DNA of 7,413 bases from an uncultured Bacteroidales bacterium. Its GTDB lineage: Bacteria; Bacteroidota; Bacteroidia; Bacteroidales; UBA932. The stretch is taken from assembly GCA_946406095.1 (NCBI GenBank), contig CAMJJO010000085.1, positions 1-7,413 on the forward strand, in the 5' to 3' direction. Within the stretch, counting starts at the first letter, position 1; each line of letters starts with the position of its first letter. The notes under the pieces are model-generated. The model was not told the DNA's origin. It did not search any database and worked only from the letters and a program-made list of their open reading frames with translations. Below, piece by piece: positions 1 through 6,091 of this stretch. The position numbers and the translations under genes were made by a program.

Positions 1-1
1 G

Positions 2-127
2 CGCACCTTCCTCATCATGATCCGCTTCTACGATTACCTCCTCAAGAACAACATCAACGAGAACGTCTGGGATGCCGTCAAGGACGTGCACCTCAACTAC
101 GATCTCTATGGTGTGGAAATGCCCGAT
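2..127 (+). repeat. C-terminal tail of an upstream repeat unit, cut by the window
   Basis: About 37 residues align gap-free with the last 37 residues of the third repeat (2417-2527). Shared positions include R, L, the R-x-Y-x-Y pattern, N, N, V, A-x-K-D, N and L-Y. This shows at least one more repeat of the third-repeat type upstream, before the BACON-like domain that starts near 128. Confidence 0.75.
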
Positions 128-3100
128 ATCGAGCTCAAGACCAAGACCCTCGACTTCGACTGCGTGCAGACCACCAAGGAAGCCAAGTTCGTTGCAAAGA
201 AGGCCTGGACCGCTACCGCAAGCGACAGCTGGATCACCATCGAACCCGCATCCGGCGACGCTGCTGAAGAGGTTGTCGTGAAGATCACCGCCGCCGAGAA
301 CAAGGGCGACGAGCGCACCGGCAAGGTTATCATCAAGGGTGGTAACGTCACCTCCGACGAACTCGCAATCGAGATCAATCAGGTGAAGTGGACCGAACCC
401 AGCACTGCTACCATCAAGGACTTCGCACAGGAATATGTGAAGGTTATCGACGCATGGGCAGCCAATGTAGGCAAGATCAACCGTCTCTCCGCATGGGAGC
501 TTGCCAAGGACGGCGATGAGGATGTGGTCGAGGATGCACACTATGTGCCCGCAGACTTCACCATCATGGTCGGTGGCAAGACCTACAACACCGCCGACAT
601 GCTCGAGACTGCACTCCGCAGCTTCCTCCGCCTCCGTGGCTTCGACGGCAACGAGGTCGAGAAGAACGGCTTCGGCAACATCCCGACTGCCGATCCCGTC
701 GACATGAGCGCAACTCTTACCAAGACCCACGATTATACCTGGGGCAGCCCTCTGATCGAGACCAGCAACGGCGGATACTTCTACAAGAAGGACGGCGACA
801 ACAAGGTCTACGGACAGGTCGAGCTCTTCGTGCTGGACAACTGGGCACAGCGTTCCGTCAACTTCCAGCATGGTAAGAATATCACCAACTTCTGCGGATA
901 TCCTCGTGAGGACCACAACATCACCACTTACGGTGGATGCTTCAGCTCCGGCCGTGCACTCCTCACCTACGCATTCTTCTTCAAGTATATGCTTGAGAAC
1001 GGCCTCGAGAGGGCTGACGACCTTGCAAACAACACCGTGTTCCGCACCGAACTCTTCGGTCTGGATACCGCTACCGATGCAAAGCCCACCATTCTCGACT
1101 TCGCCAAGGAGTATGTGAAGATCATCAAGATCTGGGAAAGCAACGTAGGCACCATCAACCGCCTCTCCGCCTGGGAGCTTGCAAAGCCCACGGACTCTGA
1201 CGTGGTCGAGGATGCCAACTACATCCCTGCAGGAACCACCATTATGCTTGGCAACAAGTCTTACAACACCGCTGACATGCTCGAGACTGCACTCCGCAGC
1301 TTCCTGCTCCTCCGTGGTTTCGACGGACTTGAGACCGAGAAGAACGGCTTCGGCAACATCCCTGCCGCCACCCCTGTGGCAATGAGCACCACCGAGGTTC
1401 CTCCTACCCACCAGTATTCTTGGGGCAGCCCTCTGATCGAGACCAGCAACGGCGGCTACTTCTACAAGAAGGACGGCGACAACAAGGTCTACGGACAGGT
1501 AGAGGTGAAGATCCTCGACAACTGGGCACAGCGTTCCGTGAACTTCAGCCACGGCCAGAATATCACCAACTTCTGCGGCTATCCTCGTGAGGACCACGGC
1601 ATTACCAACTATGGCGGTTGCTTCAGCTCCGGCCGTGCACTCCTTACCTTCGCATTCTTCTTCAAGTACCTGCTGGACAACAACCTCGACAAGGCTGATG
1701 CCCTCACAGGCACCGAAATCATCCGCACCGAACTCTTCGGTATCGACACCGCTCCGAAACCCACCCTCCAGCTCTTTGCAAAGGAATTCGTGAAGGGTCT
1801 GTCTGTTTGGGAGAAGACTGTCGGTAACGTCGATGCCGATGGTGTCCGCAACCGCGACAGCAAGGAAGGCCCTTGGAAGAACGTCCATCTCCTTCCTATC
1901 GTCGGCAACACCAGCAGCGATTACTACAAGTTCGGCGGCAACCAGTACGATGCCACCCTTTACAAGCCTTGGGGCGTTGTTGTAGGCAAGACCAAGTATA
2001 CCGCTTCCCAGGCTTGGGAAATCGCTATCCGCGGTCTGCTCGAGATGTGCACCAGCGAGGGACAGGCTTTCCTCGATGGCATGGATGACCGCAATAAGGC
2101 ATACACCCTTGCTGATGGCAAGGCTCTCTCCGCACTCGATGTTCCCGAGACTTCCGCTGACAATAAGTGGGGCAAGCACCCCTGGTATGAAGGCGGCAAC
2201 CTCGTGAAGGTCGGCGGCAAGGATGTTCAGACTGTCGATGTCAACTTCATCCTGAAGGTCGGTGCCTGGCACGTTGTCCGTTCCTTCATCAAGACCGGCG
2301 GAAACAGCAGCCCTCTCGGAATGGTCGGCAATTTCCAGGAATTCGGCACCAGCTCCGGTACCCTCAACCTCCAGAATGCCGCAGGCGAGAACTATGTAGG
2401 TTATATTGCTCCTATGCGCGAACTCCTCGTGCTTATGAGAATCTACAAGTACATCCTCGACAAGAACGTCGATGCCAACGTATATACCGCAATCAAGGAC
2501 AAGAATTTCAACTTCGGTCTCTACAATGCCTCCAATAAGGCACAGTGGGAGTTCTGCGCCGCCAATATGCCCGAATATGCATATATGTTCGGTGGCGAGG
2601 CCGGCGTGGCTGACAAGAAGGCCGGCGACGGTAAGCTTGAGATCCTGTCCAACTACTCCGATGGCGGTTCCATAGCATATGTGTCGGTCGACAAGACTTC
2701 CCTCGATACCGATAACAAGTTCAAGCGTGTCGTGGGTAACACCGGACATCCTTATGTCACCGGCCCTTGGATCGGCGACTACTGGCTCTTCACTCTCAAC
2801 ACCGGCACCGATGTTCCTTCCGGCACCAAGGCTCACATCAAGTACATTACCCGTACCTCCAAGACTGGTCCCAAGTACTGGGTTATCGAATACCTCGATG
2901 GCGATACCTGGAAGCCCGCAGCCGAACTCAAGACTGCCGATGAGGTTGAGCACAATCTGGTTATGGAAAAGGATGGTAGCACCAATGTCACGGTCGATGT
3001 CGAGTTCACTACCACAGCTGCAATGCCCAACCTCCAGTTCCGTCAGCGTGTCGTTTCCATGATTCAGGCAAATGGCGGTGCAGCCCTTACCAAGCCTAAC

Positions 3101-3178
3101 GGTGGTACTGCCCGCATTGCCGGTTCCGAATTCAAGGAAGGAGCAACTTCCAGCCCTGTCTTCGAGATTGTAAAGTAA
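2..3178 (+). CDS. Large PMBR-like repeat protein with BACON domain, 5'-truncated by window
   Basis: Probable secreted or surface binding protein; only its last 1058 residues are visible. The frame is open to the window edge. The ATG at 17 is not the start: residues encoded from position 2 align without gaps to the end of the third repeat (2417-2527). Order, numbered from Met17: tail of an upstream repeat to about residue 33; BACON-like beta domain about 38-122 (SWITIEP at 71-77, SG 79-80, R100-TG, I120-NQ); repeats at 132-357, 358-582 and 583-837; then a beta-rich C-terminal domain about 874-1053 that I do not recognise. Each repeat has the pattern helix ending in Tyr/Trp, a loop with V-P or I-P, a G-K-x-Y motif, then a helix (MLETALRSFL at 195-204), like pseudomurein-binding repeats (PF09373). 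No catalytic motif is seen. BACON domains are typical of Bacteroidota glycan-related proteins. The real N-terminus and any signal peptide lie outside the window. Ligand unknown; cell-wall polymer binding is inferred. Confidence 0.88.
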   Translation, partial: RTFLIMIRFYDYLLKNNINENVWDAVKDVHLNYDLYGVEMPDIELKTKTLDFDCVQTTKEAKFVAKKAWTATASDSWITIEPASGDAAEEVVVKITAAENKGDERTGKVIIKGGNVTSDELAIEINQVKWTEPSTATIKDFAQEYVKVIDAWAANVGKINRLSAWELAKDGDEDVVEDAHYVPADFTIMVGGKTYNTADMLETALRSFLRLRGFDGNEVEKNGFGNIPTADPVDMSATLTKTHDYTWGSPLIETSNGGYFYKKDGDNKVYGQVELFVLDNWAQRSVNFQHGKNITNFCGYPREDHNITTYGGCFSSGRALLTYAFFFKYMLENGLERADDLANNTVFRTELFGLDTATDAKPTILDFAKEYVKIIKIWESNVGTINRLSAWELAKPTDSDVVEDANYIPAGTTIMLGNKSYNTADMLETALRSFLLLRGFDGLETEKNGFGNIPAATPVAMSTTEVPPTHQYSWGSPLIETSNGGYFYKKDGDNKVYGQVEVKILDNWAQRSVNFSHGQNITNFCGYPREDHGITNYGGCFSSGRALLTFAFFFKYLLDNNLDKADALTGTEIIRTELFGIDTAPKPTLQLFAKEFVKGLSVWEKTVGNVDADGVRNRDSKEGPWKNVHLLPIVGNTSSDYYKFGGNQYDATLYKPWGVVVGKTKYTASQAWEIAIRGLLEMCTSEGQAFLDGMDDRNKAYTLADGKALSALDVPETSADNKWGKHPWYEGGNLVKVGGKDVQTVDVNFILKVGAWHVVRSFIKTGGNSSPLGMVGNFQEFGTSSGTLNLQNAAGENYVGYIAPMRELLVLMRIYKYILDKNVDANVYTAIKDKNFNFGLYNASNKAQWEFCAANMPEYAYMFGGEAGVADKKAGDGKLEILSNYSDGGSIAYVSVDKTSLDTDNKFKRVVGNTGHPYVTGPWIGDYWLFTLNTGTDVPSGTKAHIKYITRTSKTGPKYWVIEYLDGDTWKPAAELKTADEVEHNLVMEKDGSTNVTVDVEFTTTAAMPNLQFRQRVVSMIQANGGAALTKPNGGTARIAGSEFKEGATSSPVFEIVK
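128..382 (+). other. BACON-like domain inserted between repeats
   Basis: This segment encodes about 85 residues with the usual BACON features: a tryptophan-containing strand (KKAW), S-W-I-T-I-E-P, a following S-G, an alternating V-V-V-K-I strand, N with downstream E-R-T-G (linker and R-x-G turn), and a closing I-E-I-N-Q strand. BACON domains are small immunoglobulin-like beta sandwiches, mostly found in Bacteroidota extracellular proteins. Proposed roles are glycan or mucin binding, or simple spacing. Here it separates the upstream repeat from the two near-duplicate repeats. Confidence 0.8.
410..1087 (+). repeat. Repeat unit 1 of the large repeat protein (226 codons)
   Basis: This in-frame repeat runs from the TIKDFAQEYVK motif to the RTELFGLDTA-KP junction. 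Its first third is PMBR-like (helix, V-P turn, G-G-K-x-Y, helix). The second half carries an NFCGYPREDH motif and a GGCFSSGRALLT motif; the two cysteines could form a disulfide in an exported protein. By eye it shares about 76% of residues with unit 2, much more than with unit 3. Confidence 0.9.
1088..1762 (+). repeat. Repeat unit 2 of the large repeat protein (225 codons)
   Basis: This is a head-to-tail copy of unit 1. Within it, 1421-1500 matches 740-819 at 79 of 80 bases, the single difference being a synonymous third position in a glycine codon. The PMBR-like segment, the paired cysteines and the SSGRALLT helix are kept. Differences cluster in the loop before the WGSPLIETSNGG motif and in the last helix and linker. 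The pattern fits a recent tandem duplication or gene conversion. Confidence 0.92.
1763..2527 (+). repeat. Divergent repeat unit 3 of the large repeat protein (255 codons)
   Basis: The unit opens with the same helix pattern (TLQLFAKEFVKGLSVWEKTVGNV) and keeps a G-K-x-K-Y-T motif followed by the WEIAIRGLLEM helix, so it belongs to the same family. It has an extra stretch rich in Asn, Asp, Gly and Tyr (about residues 606-650) and lacks both cysteines of the NFCGYP/GGCFSS pair. Its end matches the partial repeat at the window start, so the protein appears to alternate two repeat subtypes. Confidence 0.75.
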
Positions 3179-3192
3179 ACTGATTCTTTTTG

Positions 3193-3220
3193 ACCGTGGG
3201 GGCCTGACCGCCCCCGCGGT
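3193..3220 (+). terminator. Strong GC-rich hairpin after the repeat-protein gene; possible terminator
   Basis: Bases 3193-3203 can pair with 3210-3220, giving an 11-bp stem with one G-U pair and a six-base loop (3204-3209). It lies 14 bases after the stop codon. The downstream U-tract is weak (TTCCTATCTATAAT), so it is not a textbook intrinsic terminator. It may instead be a 3' stabilising or partial-termination hairpin that sets the expression of the following operon. I see no clear Bacteroidota promoter (TTTG / TAnnTTTG) in the rest of the gap. Confidence 0.5.
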
Positions 3221-3242
3221 TCCTATCTATAATGACACTGCT

Positions 3243-4340
3243 ATGAAAAAGTATCTGTTTTTCATTCTGGCAGGGATTCTGGTGTTCGCCACCTGTTCCT
3301 GCAACAAAAACCAACCCGACAATAAGCCCGACGAGCCTGAAGATGTCGTCAAGGAATTCACGCCCAGGCATTTCAACGGTTATATGGTGGAAGCACTCGC
3401 CAATGCCTACGAATCTTTTGTGGAAAAAGACCTGCTGCCCGCTTCCGTGAATGTGGAGGGCATACTTTATGGCAAGGGCCAGTATATCGCGGCGGCCTGC
3501 CTGATCCTTAAAAAGATTCAGGAAGATCCCGAAAACTGGGAGTACGAAGAAGTGGACGTGCCGGTGCGGATGACTTGGGGCGGCAACGAGGCGAACAACA
3601 CCTTCGAGCAGGATACCATCTCCGTAGAAGCTCTGACCTGGGCCGCGGACAAGGCTTATGCCTATGGTGTCAAGAACGGAAGCATGCCCAACTACGTGTC
3701 GTTCGGCACCATAACCGTTCCCAGCCGCGGAGCCGACAGCACCTTCACCTACACCTACGATACCCCTTTCAAGGATGGCGTGAAGTACATCGGCAACCTG
3801 ATTTCCCGCGACTATGCCGCCGCACTCTGCCGTGTTTTCTATCATTACAAGCATAATTCGGTCCTTCCCGAAAAGGTGTGCTGCTGGGGTTCCGACTTCC
3901 TTCGCAAGACCAACAATTGCGACATCGACGCCCCCGAGGTGCTCGCTGCACGGGACGCCGCCCTTTCCAAACTCCCGGAGAATGCCACTCAGTACCAGAA
4001 GGTCAAGGCAATCTTCGAATACGCACGCGATGAGTGGGAATGGGAGGATTATGCCAACACCCATAAAGGATCCGTGAAGGTGATACAGCAAAAAGGTGGA
4101 AACTGCTGCGACCTTACCCACGCCACCCTTGCAATGTGCCGCGCCGCCGGCATTCCAGCCCGCTATATGCACGGACAGTGCTACTTCAGTTCCGGCGTGA
4201 TCGGCCACGTGATTCCCGAGATCTGGGACGGCCACCGCTGGTGGATCTGCGATCCTTCCAACAACGGGGCCACGATGGGCAACCCTTCCTGGAAGGGGAT
4301 GAACAAATTCAACGGACGCTACAGAGAACTTCCTTTCTAA
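3243..4340 (+). CDS. Lipoprotein with PMBR-like segments and transglutaminase-fold cysteine peptidase domain
   Basis: Predicted exported lipoprotein and cysteine peptidase or endoisopeptidase. The signal peptide (MKKYLFFILAGILVF) leads to a cysteine-rich lipobox region; Cys18 or Cys20 would be lipidated, followed by an Asp/Glu-rich stretch (26-34) compatible with surface export. PMBR-like segments lie at about 45-93 (helix, L-P-A-S-V-x-V-x-G, Y-G, helix), 127-160 (NGSMPNYV at 145-152) and 186-220 (SVLPEKV at 206-212). Residues about 245-365 form a transglutaminase-like domain: GGNCCDLTHA at 285-294 with nucleophile Cys288, GIPARYMHG at 303-311, His322 in GHV, and Asp337 in ICDPSN. The same domain pairing occurs in the viral pseudomurein endoisopeptidases PeiW and PeiP, which cut epsilon-Ala-Lys bonds. 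It is 11 bases before the next gene. Substrate is inferred; peptidoglycan or protein crosslinks are alternatives. Confidence 0.85.
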   Translation: MKKYLFFILAGILVFATCSCNKNQPDNKPDEPEDVVKEFTPRHFNGYMVEALANAYESFVEKDLLPASVNVEGILYGKGQYIAAACLILKKIQEDPENWEYEEVDVPVRMTWGGNEANNTFEQDTISVEALTWAADKAYAYGVKNGSMPNYVSFGTITVPSRGADSTFTYTYDTPFKDGVKYIGNLISRDYAAALCRVFYHYKHNSVLPEKVCCWGSDFLRKTNNCDIDAPEVLAARDAALSKLPENATQYQKVKAIFEYARDEWEWEDYANTHKGSVKVIQQKGGNCCDLTHATLAMCRAAGIPARYMHGQCYFSSGVIGHVIPEIWDGHRWWICDPSNNGATMGNPSWKGMNKFNGRYRELPF

Positions 4341-4351
4341 TATTATAAGGT

Positions 4352-5233
4352 ATGAAAAAGTATTTCGCCATAGCTTTGCTGGCCCTTTCCCTGCTTGCTT
4401 GCAAAAGGGCTGAGCCCAATTTCAACGGTATCTGGCTTTGGTCCAAGTTCATGAACGAAGTGGATCTGGACGAGTTCGCCGCTAAGGACATCAAGAACAT
4501 CATCCTTCACGAGGTGGCATTCGAACGCCACGGAGTGGATTCCACTCTGGCATTCGTAAAGGAAGCCCACGACAGGGGAATGAAGGTCCATATCTGGTTC
4601 CAGGCCTTCTACAAGGACGGAAAATGGATCAATCCCGTGAACGATTCTCTCAATTGCTACAAGCAGGATTACTTCGACGAAGTCATCGAACGTGCGGTTA
4701 AATATGTGAACTACGGCGTCGACGGCATTCATCTGGACTACATCCGTTTCGGCGGCACTGCCTGGAAGCATAATCCATCCGAGGAGATCACCGCTACTGG
4801 CTGCGTCACCGAGTTCTGCCGCCAGATCAGCATCGCGGTCAAGGCAGTCAATCCCAAGATCGTGCTTTCCGCGGCTCTCATGCCCGAACCGGACAGCGAA
4901 TACTATTATGGCCAGGATCCTGCACAGATGGGTCAGTATATCGATATCCTCATGCCCATGATCTATTTCCACTGCGACAGCTATCGCAAGGGAGGGGAAG
5001 AATGGGCCGTGAAGGTGGCCAATCACTTTGCCACCAAGGGCGCGCCTGCAAAGGTCTGGGCCGGAATGACCACCTACTACGACACCGATACCACTAAGGT
5101 TGTTCCTATGACTGCCGAACAGATACGCCACGACTGCGAACTCTTCACCGGCACTCAGGCAGAAGGAATCGTGCTCTTCCGCTACGGACTGGGCGATCTC
5201 CCGGATCTGCACGGATTGTGGGATAATAAATAA
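4352..5233 (+). CDS. Lipoprotein with glycoside-hydrolase-like TIM-barrel domain
   Basis: Putative exported glycosidase of the uncharacterised glycoside-hydrolase-like group (similar in style to DUF4015/GHL families). The signal peptide ends in a clear lipobox, LLAC, with Cys17 lipidated; the mature protein starts K-R-A-E, without an acidic run, so its membrane and face are uncertain. The domain fills about residues 24-290: NGIWLW at 25-30, a strand at KVHIWFQAF 78-86, GVDGIHLDYIRF at 122-133 with Asp129, LSAALMPE at 172-179 with Glu179, YYYGQD at 184-189, DILMPMIY at 198-205, and a closing GIVLFRYGL strand. Asp129 and Glu179 are candidate catalytic acids. From memory, the YYYGQD, MPMIY and LFRYGL motifs also occur in Methanobacteriales proteins that carry PMBR domains; this needs a search. 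The start is fixed by the signal peptide. It follows the peptidase gene by 11 bases. Confidence 0.8.
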   Translation: MKKYFAIALLALSLLACKRAEPNFNGIWLWSKFMNEVDLDEFAAKDIKNIILHEVAFERHGVDSTLAFVKEAHDRGMKVHIWFQAFYKDGKWINPVNDSLNCYKQDYFDEVIERAVKYVNYGVDGIHLDYIRFGGTAWKHNPSEEITATGCVTEFCRQISIAVKAVNPKIVLSAALMPEPDSEYYYGQDPAQMGQYIDILMPMIYFHCDSYRKGGEEWAVKVANHFATKGAPAKVWAGMTTYYDTDTTKVVPMTAEQIRHDCELFTGTQAEGIVLFRYGLGDLPDLHGLWDNK

Positions 5234-5239
5234 CAGTAT

Positions 5240-6088
5240 ATGATACTTATTGCAGACAGTGGGGCAACGAAGACTGAATGGGGGTGCGTGTCGCGTGACG
5301 GCAGCACCCGCATCGGTTTCTTCAGCCAGGGGTATAACCCGAATTATATTACAGGTACACAGATAGTTGCGGATATACGCGCCAATCTTCCGGCGGAGCT
5401 CGATCCTTCGTTGGTGGAGGAGATCTATTTCTACGGAGCCGGAGTGACCGAACTCCAGTATCCTTTCATGGAGAAGACCCTCCGCGAGGTGTTCACCAAG
5501 GCGGGTAGGGTTTTCATTGCGATGGATACGCTGGCATCGTGCCGTGCGCTTCTGCAGGCGGAGCCCGGTTTTGCCGCCATACTCGGCACAGGAGCGAATT
5601 CCTGCCTGTACGATGGCTGCAACGAAGGCCTTAACGTAGACAGCTGCGGATTCATCCTCGGAGACGAAGGCTCCGGCGGCAATCTTGGCAAGCGCATGAT
5701 CACGGATTACATCCGCCGCAACATGCCCGCCAAGGTATATGAGCTGGTAGGCCGCGAACTCGGCCGCAACAACGACGAACTCTTGGACGTTATCTATACC
5801 AAACCTTTCCCCAACCGCTTCTGCGCCCAGTATGCAAAGTTCATCAACGAGCACCTGGACTTCGATCCGTATTTCCCGAACCTGGTGACGGATGCCTTCC
5901 GCCAGTTCTTCCTTTTGATAGTCACGCATTATCCTGATTATCAGAAGTATACCTTCAACGCGGTGGGTTCGGTGGCTTACTATTTCAAGCCCCTCCTCCA
6001 GCCTGTGGTCGAGGAATTCGGAATGAAGATGGGAACCATCCTCAAGGCCCCCATGGAAGGGCTCATCAAATATCACCTGGAGCATTAG
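5240..6088 (+). CDS. BadF/BadG-type amino-sugar kinase (GlcNAc/MurNAc kinase-like)
   Basis: Predicted cytoplasmic ATP-dependent sugar kinase of the ASKHA fold; no signal peptide. Visible motifs: phosphate-1 loop ADSGATKTEW at 5-14, YGAGV at 65-69, the MDTLASCRALL segment at 95-105 (Asp96 a likely catalytic base region), phosphate-2 loop ILGTGANS at 114-121, GFILGDEGSGGNLGKR at 137-152, and the adenosine motif AVGSVAYYF at 241-249. The 282-residue length is normal for the family. Members phosphorylate GlcNAc, glucosamine or MurNAc; MurK of Clostridium and Tannerella is the closest functional parallel when the gene sits beside an MFS transporter, as here (3 bases apart). It would trap an imported amino sugar as the 6-phosphate (1-phosphate for AmgK-type enzymes, which are a different family). 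Exact substrate is not readable from the sequence. Confidence 0.85.
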   Translation: MILIADSGATKTEWGCVSRDGSTRIGFFSQGYNPNYITGTQIVADIRANLPAELDPSLVEEIYFYGAGVTELQYPFMEKTLREVFTKAGRVFIAMDTLASCRALLQAEPGFAAILGTGANSCLYDGCNEGLNVDSCGFILGDEGSGGNLGKRMITDYIRRNMPAKVYELVGRELGRNNDELLDVIYTKPFPNRFCAQYAKFINEHLDFDPYFPNLVTDAFRQFFLLIVTHYPDYQKYTFNAVGSVAYYFKPLLQPVVEEFGMKMGTILKAPMEGLIKYHLEH

Positions 6089-6091
6089 ACT

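Noticed and set aside
17..19. ATG at 17 as the true start of the large protein
   Set aside because: The frame is open to the window edge and the residues before it align with the matching part of the third repeat, so this methionine is internal.
410..1762. CRISPR or transposon-related repeat
   Set aside because: The repeats are long, in-frame and protein-coding, with no spacers, inverted ends or target-site duplications.
3221..3242. TATAAT-like string (3228-3233) as a promoter
   Set aside because: Bacteroidota primary promoters use TAnnTTTG with an upstream TTTG. Neither is convincing here, and the string is only 9 bases before the start codon.
3132..4235. 367-codon open frame on the minus strand
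   Set aside because: It is antisense to the transglutaminase-fold lipoprotein gene, crosses the intergenic gap and has no recognisable motif.
4343..6085. 580-codon open frame on the minus strand
   Set aside because: It runs antisense across two well-supported genes with clear motifs (lipoprotein and kinase). Its translation shows no recognisable domain, and such long antisense frames are common with GC-biased codons.
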